From: Leptospira sp. | GTDB lineage: Bacteria; Spirochaetota; Leptospiria; Leptospirales; Leptospiraceae | Length of the DNA stretch: 6,049 nt | Reading direction: 5' to 3' | Assembly (NCBI GenBank): GCA_021413405.1 | Contig: JAIOQL010000448.1 | Location: 1 to 6,049 of the forward strand | Part shown: one piece after another, positions 1-5,606 of the stretch | Position numbering within the stretch: the first letter of the stretch is position 1 | Layout of the letters: every line of letters begins with the position of its first letter | Notes under the pieces: model-generated | Told to the model about the DNA's origin: nothing | Databases searched by the model: none | Seen by the model: only the letters and a program-made list of their open reading frames with translations | Program-made: the position numbers and the translations under genes

Positions 1-195
1 CATTATAAGAAAATATTCTCACTCTCCGGCCCTGAAATTCTTATGATAGGCGATAGAAGTTCTGATCGCGATGCAGCAATCCAGTCAGGCTCTCCTTTTG
101 CTTTTTGTTCTTATGGCCACGCCCCAGATGGAGAAATCGAAAATTTTTCCATCGAATTGCAAAGCCCTGAAAGTCTGTTCACTGCATTGGAATAG
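1..195 (+). CDS. HAD-superfamily phosphatase, C-terminal fragment (5' end outside window)
   Basis: Frame 1 is open from the first base to a TAG at 193-195, giving 64 residues with no start codon in the window, so this is the 3' end of a gene that begins to the left. The fragment holds the last conserved HAD motif as ILMIGDRSSDRDAAIQSG (residues 13-30). In this family the acidic pair of GD(x3)D coordinates the catalytic Mg2+, and the AA..SG that follows is typical of the phosphoglycolate-phosphatase-like (HAD-IA) branch. After it comes a short strand, a YGHAPDGEI segment and the usual closing helix (SPESLFTALE). The expected activity is hydrolysis of a small phosphate ester in the cytoplasm; the substrate cannot be told from this piece, and the nucleophile (DxD) and cap domains are not in view. 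Its last 17 bases overlap the 3' end of uvrC on the other strand. Family assignment is good; a precise name such as gph would be a guess. Confidence 0.85.
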   Translation, partial: HYKKIFSLSGPEILMIGDRSSDRDAAIQSGSPFAFCSYGHAPDGEIENFSIELQSPESLFTALE

Positions 196-2020
196 ATTTC
201 TTATGAATTGTATCATAAATAGCGTTCGCAAGACGTTCACCAATTCCTGGAACTTGCATTAATTCGGGAACATCTGCATCTTCGATTTTCTTCTTATCTG
301 CAAAATAGGAAAGAATTGCTTTCCTTCTTTCTTTCCCTACATCCGGAATTTCATTTAAAATTGTTTTAAGTGTCTCCCTGTTTCTCCGTTCCCGATGGAA
401 AGTCACACCAAACCTGTGCGCTTCATCGCGAATATGTCTCAGCAGTCTCATTGAAGGAGAATTGATATCAAAAATATATGGCGTTGATTCACCGGGGAAA
501 AAAATCTCCTCCCTTTTTTTTGCCAGGGAAATGATCGGAATATTCCGCAAATCGAGAGCCATTGCAGCCTCGCAGGCCCTCGCAAGCTGGGTAGGCCCTC
601 CGTCGATCACGATAAGATCTGGAAGAGACTCATCTTCATTGAGAAGTCTCTGGAGTCTTCTTCCAATCACTTCATGGATCATCCCCGGATCATTGATCCC
701 GGAATAGCCACGCATTCTGTAGTGACGATATCCGGCTTTATAAGGTTTACCTTCGACAAACATGACTCCGCTCGCAACCGGTTCTGTTCCCTGGAAATGA
801 CTGATATCATAACACTCTATAACATTCGGAATGTCGTCTAACTTCAAATTTTCTTTCAGTTCTTTTAATGCGACCGACTGATCTCTGAATTTTGTCGCCA
901 GAATTCTTTCTGTAAGATTCATTTCCGCATTCTTTTCGGCTAACCGGAGTAGACCTCTCTTTTCACCGCCACCCGGAAAACTGATTTTAGGTCTGACGCC
1001 CGTCGTTCTTTCAATGTGATCGAGTATAACTGCTGTTTCATTTTTAATATTTCCCGGAAGAATGATATTCTTTGGGATGAAGGAAACAGTCAGGTAGTAA
1101 TCCCGTAGGAAAGCAGTAAGAACTTCCTTATCTGACGAATGTGCCATTCCCTGGATTGCAAATGTCTTCTTTGCTTCAAGCCTTCCGGATCTGACTTCAA
1201 ATATTACAACCTGGCCATCATCCTCCCGTTTGGCAAAAGCTATTACGTCGCCATCCTCATCCGGGTTACCGACTACAACCTGGTTACGGCGGAATCTGTC
1301 AACATTCTCGAGCATGTTCCTGAACCTGATTGCAAGTTCATATTCCATTTTTTCGGAATGTGATTCCATCCTGGTTCTCAGGTCAAAAACAAGATCATCT
1401 TTTTTTCCATCCAGGAATTTCAGGATTTGCTTCACGACTTCTGAATATTCTTCTACGCTAATTGTACCACGACATGGCCCGATACAACGGTTTATATGGA
1501 AATTCAGGCAAGGTTTCTGTGGTTTTAACAAAGGCAGTTTCAAAGGAGTTTTCCTTACCGGAAAGATTTTATGAAGAATCGTTAGTGTATCTCTTGTGGA
1601 TTTCACATCGGTGAATGGTCCAAAATACCTGTTACCATCATCCCTGATTTTCCTTGTCAAAAATACCATCGGAAATGGTTCACCGGTTGAAACACAAATG
1701 TATGGATATTTTTTATCATCCTTCAATCGTACATTGTATTTGGGATTGTGCTTTTTAATCAGGGTGGCTTCGAGTATCAGGGCTTCGAGTTCTGAATCAG
1801 TGGCGATCCATTCAAAATCCTGAATTTCCTGTTGTAAAAACTGTGTTTTTATATCTGACTGGTTTGGGTTCAGGTAGCTTTTAACCCGATCGGCAAGGCG
1901 TATAGCCTTCCCGATATAGATCACAACCCCTTCTGCATTTTTCCAGAGATAACAACCGGGAGATTCGGTCAGATTCCTGACTTTGTCTTTCAGGAATTTA
2001 TTCTGAAATGCCGGTTCCAT
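179..2020 (-). CDS. uvrC: UvrABC excinuclease subunit C
   Basis: The 613-residue length is normal for UvrC, which cuts damaged DNA on both sides of a lesion after loading by UvrA and UvrB. The GIY-YIG nuclease domain (about 18-105, 3' incision) has Y24, Y35-I-G, K38, R45 and E84 in the expected spacing. A cysteine-rich linker follows (C171, C179, C183). The UVR motif that binds UvrB lies at about 208-243. The RNase H-like nuclease (about 370-545, 5' incision) keeps its catalytic D405 (YDISH), D473 (IDGG) and H535 (DEAHRF). Two helix-hairpin-helix motifs end the protein (DVGKERR at 560-566, GIGERLA at 592-598). The start is the ATG at 2020, with AGGAG at 2033-2037 and a rather long 12-base spacer; the N-terminus aligns with other UvrCs. 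One oddity is Thr158 where the first cysteine of the proposed [4Fe-4S] site normally sits. It stands 105 bases downstream of the helix-turn-helix gene and may share its transcript. Confidence 0.98.
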   Translation of the reverse strand: MEPAFQNKFLKDKVRNLTESPGCYLWKNAEGVVIYIGKAIRLADRVKSYLNPNQSDIKTQFLQQEIQDFEWIATDSELEALILEATLIKKHNPKYNVRLKDDKKYPYICVSTGEPFPMVFLTRKIRDDGNRYFGPFTDVKSTRDTLTILHKIFPVRKTPLKLPLLKPQKPCLNFHINRCIGPCRGTISVEEYSEVVKQILKFLDGKKDDLVFDLRTRMESHSEKMEYELAIRFRNMLENVDRFRRNQVVVGNPDEDGDVIAFAKREDDGQVVIFEVRSGRLEAKKTFAIQGMAHSSDKEVLTAFLRDYYLTVSFIPKNIILPGNIKNETAVILDHIERTTGVRPKISFPGGGEKRGLLRLAEKNAEMNLTERILATKFRDQSVALKELKENLKLDDIPNVIECYDISHFQGTEPVASGVMFVEGKPYKAGYRHYRMRGYSGINDPGMIHEVIGRRLQRLLNEDESLPDLIVIDGGPTQLARACEAAMALDLRNIPIISLAKKREEIFFPGESTPYIFDINSPSMRLLRHIRDEAHRFGVTFHRERRNRETLKTILNEIPDVGKERRKAILSYFADKKKIEDADVPELMQVPGIGERLANAIYDTIHKKSIPMQ

Positions 2021-2125
2021 ATACTGATGAGACTCCTGGAAACTATAGATTAGCTATTGCAGACAAGCGGGATTTTTTCCGACCCGGATTACAACGATCC
2101 TGATCTGAAAATTAAAATGCGAAAA

Positions 2126-2629
2126 TTAACCGTTTAGTTCTTCCCTTAGAAGCTTTTCTGCTTTCAGTGAATACCGTAGGATTTTCTTTTTGTTTGGCTT
2201 TTCTCCATTGGCCTTCATAATTTCTTCTGAAAGCCGGAATTTTCTGCGCAGGTGATTTATGGATGGAATGGAAGTTTTGAAATGTTTTGCAAGCTCCCAA
2301 TCTGCCATCGTTTTATTCATATCATACAGTTTATCCAGATCTTTTTCAGTCCAAACGCGTTTTTGCGAATCCGATTTATTAAAATTATATTTTTCCAGCC
2401 TTTCAGAATTTCGCTCGTAACTTCCTTTTCCCTTTAACTTCTTCCAATATGGATTTCTGTTCCTTGCGTGCTGAATGTCTTCATTCGAATAGCCTGTCTT
2501 TCGAAGCCATTCAAGCGTTATGCTACCTTTCTGTCCTGGTTTGAGTTTGCTTTTGATCGATCGATCAATGTACTGATCCGGAGTCTTTGCTGATAATAAA
2601 TTACGCTTCTCATTTTCAAAATTTGACAT
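2126..2629 (-). CDS. Hypothetical basic protein with homeodomain-like helix-turn-helix
   Basis: I do not recognise this 167-residue family. It is rich in Lys and Arg, has no signal peptide or membrane segment, and should be cytoplasmic. Residues 92-133 look like a SANT/homeodomain-type helix-turn-helix: a WTEKDLDKLYD helix (93-103), a second helix ADWELAKHF (109-117), a KTS turn, then a recognition-like helix IPSINHLRRKFRL (121-133). The pattern W-T-x3-D ... E-L-A-x2-F-x3-S-x3-I-x3-R resembles DNA-binding segments of many small regulators. A second, weaker helical segment lies at 39-62 (EWLRKTGYSNEDIQHARNRN core), and the C-terminal tail is again basic. The ATG at 2629 has GGAG at 2641-2644, 11 bases upstream. 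The gene sits between the act operon and uvrC with 121- and 105-base gaps, so it may have its own promoter. DNA binding is inferred from the pattern only; regulation of either neighbour is unproven. Confidence 0.8.
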   Translation of the reverse strand: MSNFENEKRNLLSAKTPDQYIDRSIKSKLKPGQKGSITLEWLRKTGYSNEDIQHARNRNPYWKKLKGKGSYERNSERLEKYNFNKSDSQKRVWTEKDLDKLYDMNKTMADWELAKHFKTSIPSINHLRRKFRLSEEIMKANGEKPNKKKILRYSLKAEKLLREELNG

Positions 2630-2652
2630 ATAGACTGGGTCTCCAGGACGCG

Positions 2653-2701
2653 CGAATTACTAGTATTTTGGATATGCTATAGAATCGTAAATTTTTTGCA
2701 A
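2653..2701 (-). promoter_or_regulatory. Candidate promoter for the helix-turn-helix gene (weak)
   Basis: Reading the minus strand in the AT-rich gap before the 2629 start, TTTACG (2686-2691) and AATACT (2662-2667) stand 18 bases apart. Each matches the sigma-70 consensus at four of six positions, and transcription would begin near 2655, leaving room for the GGAG at 2641-2644. A second pairing, TTGCAA (2696-2701) with TATAGC (2676-2681), has too short a spacer. This is the largest gap on the strand and so the likeliest place for a promoter, but the match is weak. Confidence 0.2.
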
Positions 2702-2720
2702 TGTAAATAAATATTAAACT

Positions 2721-2752
2721 AAATTACAAATTACTTCAAGGCAACGTAATTT
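2721..2752. repeat. AAATTAC tandem pair plus inverted copy; possible weak terminator
   Basis: AAATTAC occurs twice in tandem (2721-2727, 2728-2734) and its inverse GTAATTT lies at 2746-2752, separated by 11 bases. The second copy and the inverse can form a 7-bp hairpin starting at the stop codon of the SH3 lipoprotein gene, at the end of the act operon. The stem is nearly all A-T and no run of T follows on the minus strand, so it is a poor intrinsic terminator. It could be a 3' end-stabilising hairpin or chance in AT-rich DNA. Confidence 0.3.
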
Positions 2753-3224
2753 AATTTTCAAGCTTGGTTCCGGTAGACGTAAGCAATTCATCCAGCGGAA
2801 TTTCTTCCTTTGAAAGATCTTTTCTGTCAGAATATTCATAGCCGTCTTTGTAATGCTTTTTGTCCTTTGCCGGGTAAAAATTTTCATAATCCTTTCTTTT
2901 TCCCCAAGTAAATACCGATTTTTCCGGATCCTGCTTTACTACCACAAATTTAGGAGATATATAACCTTCATTTTTCGCAGTGCGAATTTTAATGAACTCT
3001 TTCAGATACCAGCTGTGATTTTTATTCCCTGAAATTTCAACCACTGTGCCTTTTTTCAATGTTTCCAGGACTTTTGAATTCAAATCCGGTGTAGAATATA
3101 CATTTGCTTCATGAGTTACTTCTGATTTGCCCGAGCAATTTATAACTATCAGTAAAGTTGCAAAAAGTAGGGTTGCCTTTTTAACGATTACGTTCCTGGT
3201 AAAATTCTGATTAAAAGTATTCAT
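2751..3224 (-). CDS. SH3b-domain lipoprotein encoded at the end of the ACIII operon
   Basis: From the ATG at 3224 the product has 157 residues. It has a signal peptide with a basic n-region (R10, K15, K16), a hydrophobic core (17-28) and a lipobox-like VINC ending at C30, so a lipid-anchored exported protein is expected. Residues 36-97 form a bacterial SH3-like domain: ANVYSTPDLNSKVLETL, then KKGTVVEI, then SWYLKEF, then EGYISPKFV. Such domains usually bind peptides or cell-wall material. The remaining 60 residues are charged and rich in Tyr, Lys and Asp with no domain I recognise. An in-frame ATG at 3254 would overlap actF by 22 bases and put ten residues before the signal peptide. I prefer 3224 because AGGGGG lies just upstream and the gap to actF is then 8 bases. 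Location suggests co-expression with the quinol:cytochrome c oxidoreductase. Whether it is an assembly factor, a subunit or only a passenger is unknown. Confidence 0.85.
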   Translation of the reverse strand: MNTFNQNFTRNVIVKKATLLFATLLIVINCSGKSEVTHEANVYSTPDLNSKVLETLKKGTVVEISGNKNHSWYLKEFIKIRTAKNEGYISPKFVVVKQDPEKSVFTWGKRKDYENFYPAKDKKHYKDGYEYSDRKDLSKEEIPLDELLTSTGTKLEN

Positions 3225-3228
3225 TTTT

Positions 3229-3234
3229 CCCCCT
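3229..3234 (-). promoter_or_regulatory. Ribosome binding site deciding the SH3 lipoprotein start
   Basis: AGGGGG reads on the minus strand in the 8-base gap after actF, overlapping the actF TAG stop (3233-3235) and separated by AAAA from the ATG at 3224. No comparable site precedes the alternative ATG at 3254, so this favours the shorter protein. The overlap with the stop codon suggests coupling of translation to actF. Confidence 0.65.
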
Positions 3235-4450
3235 ATTGGTGATGATGCAAACATTGCTCAAGCCTCGGATCCCCGACTGGAATCAGTTTTGCAGACTCAA
3301 GCCCTTTAAATACAATTAGCGAAAACAAGCCAACCGTTCCCACTGATACACCGAGTGTTATCAAAAGACCTGATGTTGAAAAGGTTATGAAATTACTCGG
3401 AAACACAATCCAATAGAGTTCGATTGCTTCTGCAATAATTATCCAAATCGCAACTTTTGAGAGAAAATTTATATCCCTTTTGTTTGGCCTGTTGAGCAAC
3501 AGAAGAAAAGGAATCACGAATTTAATGAACGGTAGAATAATAGACAAAAGAGTCCAGCCACCGGTTAATCTTTGCTCATACCAGAAGGTTTCTTCCGGCA
3601 TATTCGCGTACCAGATTAACATAAATTGACTGAATGCTATGTATGCCCAGAAAACGCAAAAAGAAAGCATGAATTTGCCGACATCATGTATGTGATTGTC
3701 ATTCACAAGCTCACCAAGATATCCGCTCTTCTTTAAAACATATATCATAAGAGCAATCGACGCTAACCCGGTTTGGTATGCTCCAGCGAATACATAAACT
3801 CCCCACATAGTCGAATACCAATGTGGAGTCAAAGACATTAAAAGATCAAATGCAGTAACAGTAAATGAGATTGCGAAAAAAACAATGAATCCACCAGATA
3901 ATTTTGCATTGAACTGGGTGTGACTTGCATCCTTATCCTGATCCTGTTTTACGGATTTCCTGTGGAAAATATACCCGAATGCAGACCAGACTATAAGAAA
4001 TACCACTATCCTCCCTATGAAGAAGGGAACATTCAAAAATCCACTTTTATGTTTTATAAGTTTATCAGCCTGAACCACTTCCGGGTGAGACCATTCAAAA
4101 AGATCATGAATACCAAAGAAAATAATGACCATCAGAATCAGAACAGCAGGTATTGCCCTTCCATAATTTTCTGTGATCCTTCGGATTGTAACCGACCAAT
4201 GAGAACCGGTAATATGACTGATCGCTGTAAAAAAGCCGCCAGCGATCGCAACACCCAAAATAAGGAATGTCCCCACAAGAAGAGCCGACCATGCCGGATT
4301 GCTATGTCCATGCCTTGCATCACCGTGATTGAACACAAAAAAACCTAAAACAAAACTGATAATTCCGATGGCAATCATTCCAATGAGAATGTTTCGGATA
4401 CCGGAGCTCAATTTGAAGTTAATAAGATTGTCTTTAATTTCTGAAGTCAT
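3233..4450 (-). CDS. actF: Alternative complex III subunit ActF (NrfD-like quinone-site membrane subunit)
   Basis: The 405-residue hydrophobic protein has about ten membrane helices (for example 20-40, 54-80, 99-117, 142-162, 187-207, 215-238, 260-281, 299-319, 332-351, 358-381). It belongs to the NrfD/PsrC-like family, as one of the two such subunits of ACIII, which oxidises menaquinol and is thought to move protons. Hallmarks of ActF are visible: FEWSH (118-122), the strongly conserved segment PHWYSTMWGVYVFAG (209-223), HDVGKFM (255-261), FWAYIAFSQ (267-275) followed by WYANMPEET (280-288), and the tail DPRLEQCLHHHQ. The ATG at 4450 has AGGA at 4458-4461 with a 7-base spacer, overlapping the actE stop codon. 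The gene follows actE by 9 bases and precedes the SH3 lipoprotein gene by 8. Length and motifs show no sign of damage. No actG or cytochrome oxidase genes follow it here, unlike many ACIII clusters. Confidence 0.95.
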   Translation of the reverse strand: MTSEIKDNLINFKLSSGIRNILIGMIAIGIISFVLGFFVFNHGDARHGHSNPAWSALLVGTFLILGVAIAGGFFTAISHITGSHWSVTIRRITENYGRAIPAVLILMVIIFFGIHDLFEWSHPEVVQADKLIKHKSGFLNVPFFIGRIVVFLIVWSAFGYIFHRKSVKQDQDKDASHTQFNAKLSGGFIVFFAISFTVTAFDLLMSLTPHWYSTMWGVYVFAGAYQTGLASIALMIYVLKKSGYLGELVNDNHIHDVGKFMLSFCVFWAYIAFSQFMLIWYANMPEETFWYEQRLTGGWTLLSIILPFIKFVIPFLLLLNRPNKRDINFLSKVAIWIIIAEAIELYWIVFPSNFITFSTSGLLITLGVSVGTVGLFSLIVFKGLESAKLIPVGDPRLEQCLHHHQ

Positions 4451-4459
4451 CCTGATTTC

Positions 4460-5041
4460 CTATTTCCCTGCCAAAGCTTTTTTAGAATTCGAATCGTATT
4501 CCTGAAGTTTTCTCAAATACAAAATTAGTTTCCATCTGTCATCAGGTTCGATCTGTGCCGCATAACTTCCCATGATACCACGTCCCATTGTTATCGTGTG
4601 ATAAATTTGACCATCAGTCCAGCTTTTCACATTATCTGAAACAAGGCTAGGCACATTAAAATTGAATCTTGGAGCCGGGCCCACAACATTTCCATTTCCG
4701 GCTCCTCTGGCTCCATGACACGGAGAGCAGTATGTTTGAAATTTCTGCTCGCCTGTTTTGTAATTTTGCAAAGTCTTTTTTGCAGTGTTATCCAGCCCGC
4801 GTTCAGGAGCTAAATTGCCTTTATTTCCAAAAAATTCATAGGGATAATATCCAACCGGCACAGTTCCCTCCGGAGGGATTCTATTCCCTGAACGATTGGA
4901 TGCAAAATAATCCATCTCCTGCGCTTCAATTGCAGGTGAATCATACATATCCGGCATATATTCAATAGGAGGCTGTTTCGATTCACAATTTCCCAAAAAT
5001 AATACAGCGAGTAACGCTATGGTAATTCTAAAAAAATACAT
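4460..5041 (-). CDS. actE: Alternative complex III subunit ActE (lipid-anchored monohaem cytochrome c)
   Basis: The 193-residue protein starts with a lipoprotein signal (hydrophobic 6-16, lipobox LGNC ending at C19), so it should be fixed to the periplasmic face of the membrane. Just after the anchor comes EYMPDMYDSPA (27-37), a signature of ActE. The cytochrome c domain covers about 92-182. It has the haem-attachment motif CSPCH (105-109) with H109 as proximal ligand, and M157 in MGRGIMGSY as the likely distal ligand; W170...LILYLRKLQ forms the closing helix. ActE takes electrons from the rest of the complex (the pentahaem ActA in characterised ACIII) and hands them to an oxidase or soluble cytochrome. 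The ATG at 5041 is preceded by GGAG (5052-5055, spacer 10) inside the end of actD. The stop of actD is one base before the start, so translation is probably coupled. Confidence 0.96.
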   Translation of the reverse strand: MYFFRITIALLAVLFLGNCESKQPPIEYMPDMYDSPAIEAQEMDYFASNRSGNRIPPEGTVPVGYYPYEFFGNKGNLAPERGLDNTAKKTLQNYKTGEQKFQTYCSPCHGARGAGNGNVVGPAPRFNFNVPSLVSDNVKSWTDGQIYHTITMGRGIMGSYAAQIEPDDRWKLILYLRKLQEYDSNSKKALAGK

Positions 5042-5042
5042 A

Positions 5043-5606
5043 CTATTTTTTCTCCGATTTTACTGCCTGAACTTCCGAAGCTCCGAGTGCTTTTATAAAA
5101 TTCAGCACATCCGATTCATTATAGCCCGGAGCAGAACTTGGGATCCAAAGCGCAAATTTGTGACTTGTGATATCAGGATGCAACGGCTTCCGGAAAACAT
5201 TTGAAAGTCCAGCAAAAATAAAAAGCGCAACAGCAGAAAATACTCCGGCCATGAAAATAGTTCCTTCGAATGTAATCGGAATAAAAGCAGGCCAGGCATT
5301 CAGATCCTTTCCGGATATGTTCATTTGCCAATCCTGTGCATGAACCATATATTGAAATCCGAATCCTATGGAACATCCGAAAAGACCCATAAAAAAAGTC
5401 ACCCACGGAATACCCGATCTTGCAAGACCCATTGCATCATCAAGTCCATGAACAGGGAATGGTGTCAGGCAATCAAAACCCTGGTAATTTTTCTCTCGAG
5501 TTTTCTTTGCTGCTTCCACTATTTGTGCGGCAGTGTCAAACAAACCGAACACTCCATTTTCAGTCTCTCTATAGAAATGAAATTGTTTTAGCTCAGGTTT
5601 TAACAT
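5043..5606 (-). CDS. actD: Alternative complex III subunit ActD (DUF3341 family)
   Basis: The 187-residue length is usual for this family. The N-terminal cytoplasmic domain (18-60) has the GVFGLFDTAAQIVEAA strand-helix, YQGFDCLTPFPVHGLD (41-56) and AMGL, the strongly conserved ActD core. Two membrane helices follow (about 67-88 and 107-134) joined by a loop with W93 and the conserved AFIPITFE (107-114). The C-terminal part (145-187) has HKFALWIPSS, typical of the family, and a charged end. In solved ACIII structures this subunit packs beside ActC and may contribute to proton movement; no cofactor ligand is expected or seen. Its ATG at 5604-5606 shares one base with the actC stop (TGATG), with a strong GGAGG inside actC. 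This arrangement gives equal and coupled synthesis of the subunits. Confidence 0.95.
   Translation of the reverse strand: MLKPELKQFHFYRETENGVFGLFDTAAQIVEAAKKTREKNYQGFDCLTPFPVHGLDDAMGLARSGIPWVTFFMGLFGCSIGFGFQYMVHAQDWQMNISGKDLNAWPAFIPITFEGTIFMAGVFSAVALFIFAGLSNVFRKPLHPDITSHKFALWIPSSAPGYNESDVLNFIKALGASEVQAVKSEKK

Noticed and set aside
201..218. TTATGA/TCATAA hairpin near the 3' end of uvrC as a terminator
   Set aside because: The 6-bp stem is AT-rich, lies inside uvrC coding sequence, and has no T-run after it on either strand.
1230..1574. Plus-strand open frame of 114 codons opposite uvrC
   Set aside because: It is a shadow of uvrC with Ser/Phe-rich, domain-free translation.
2042..2047. TATAGT as a -10 box for uvrC
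   Set aside because: Transcription would start inside the AGGAG ribosome site at 2033-2037, and no fitting -35 box stands 16-18 bases upstream.
2061..2097. CGGG/CCCG pairing in the gap before uvrC as a terminator
   Set aside because: Only a 4-bp stem around an 11-base loop, with no following T-run; too weak to call.
3225..3254. Alternative upstream ATG for the SH3b lipoprotein at 3254
   Set aside because: It would overlap actF by 22 bases, lacks a good ribosome site, and adds ten residues before the signal peptide; the ATG at 3224 has AGGGGG directly upstream.
3920..4348. Plus-strand open frame of 142 codons opposite actF
   Set aside because: It lies wholly antisense to strongly conserved ActF coding sequence and its translation shows no recognisable domain.
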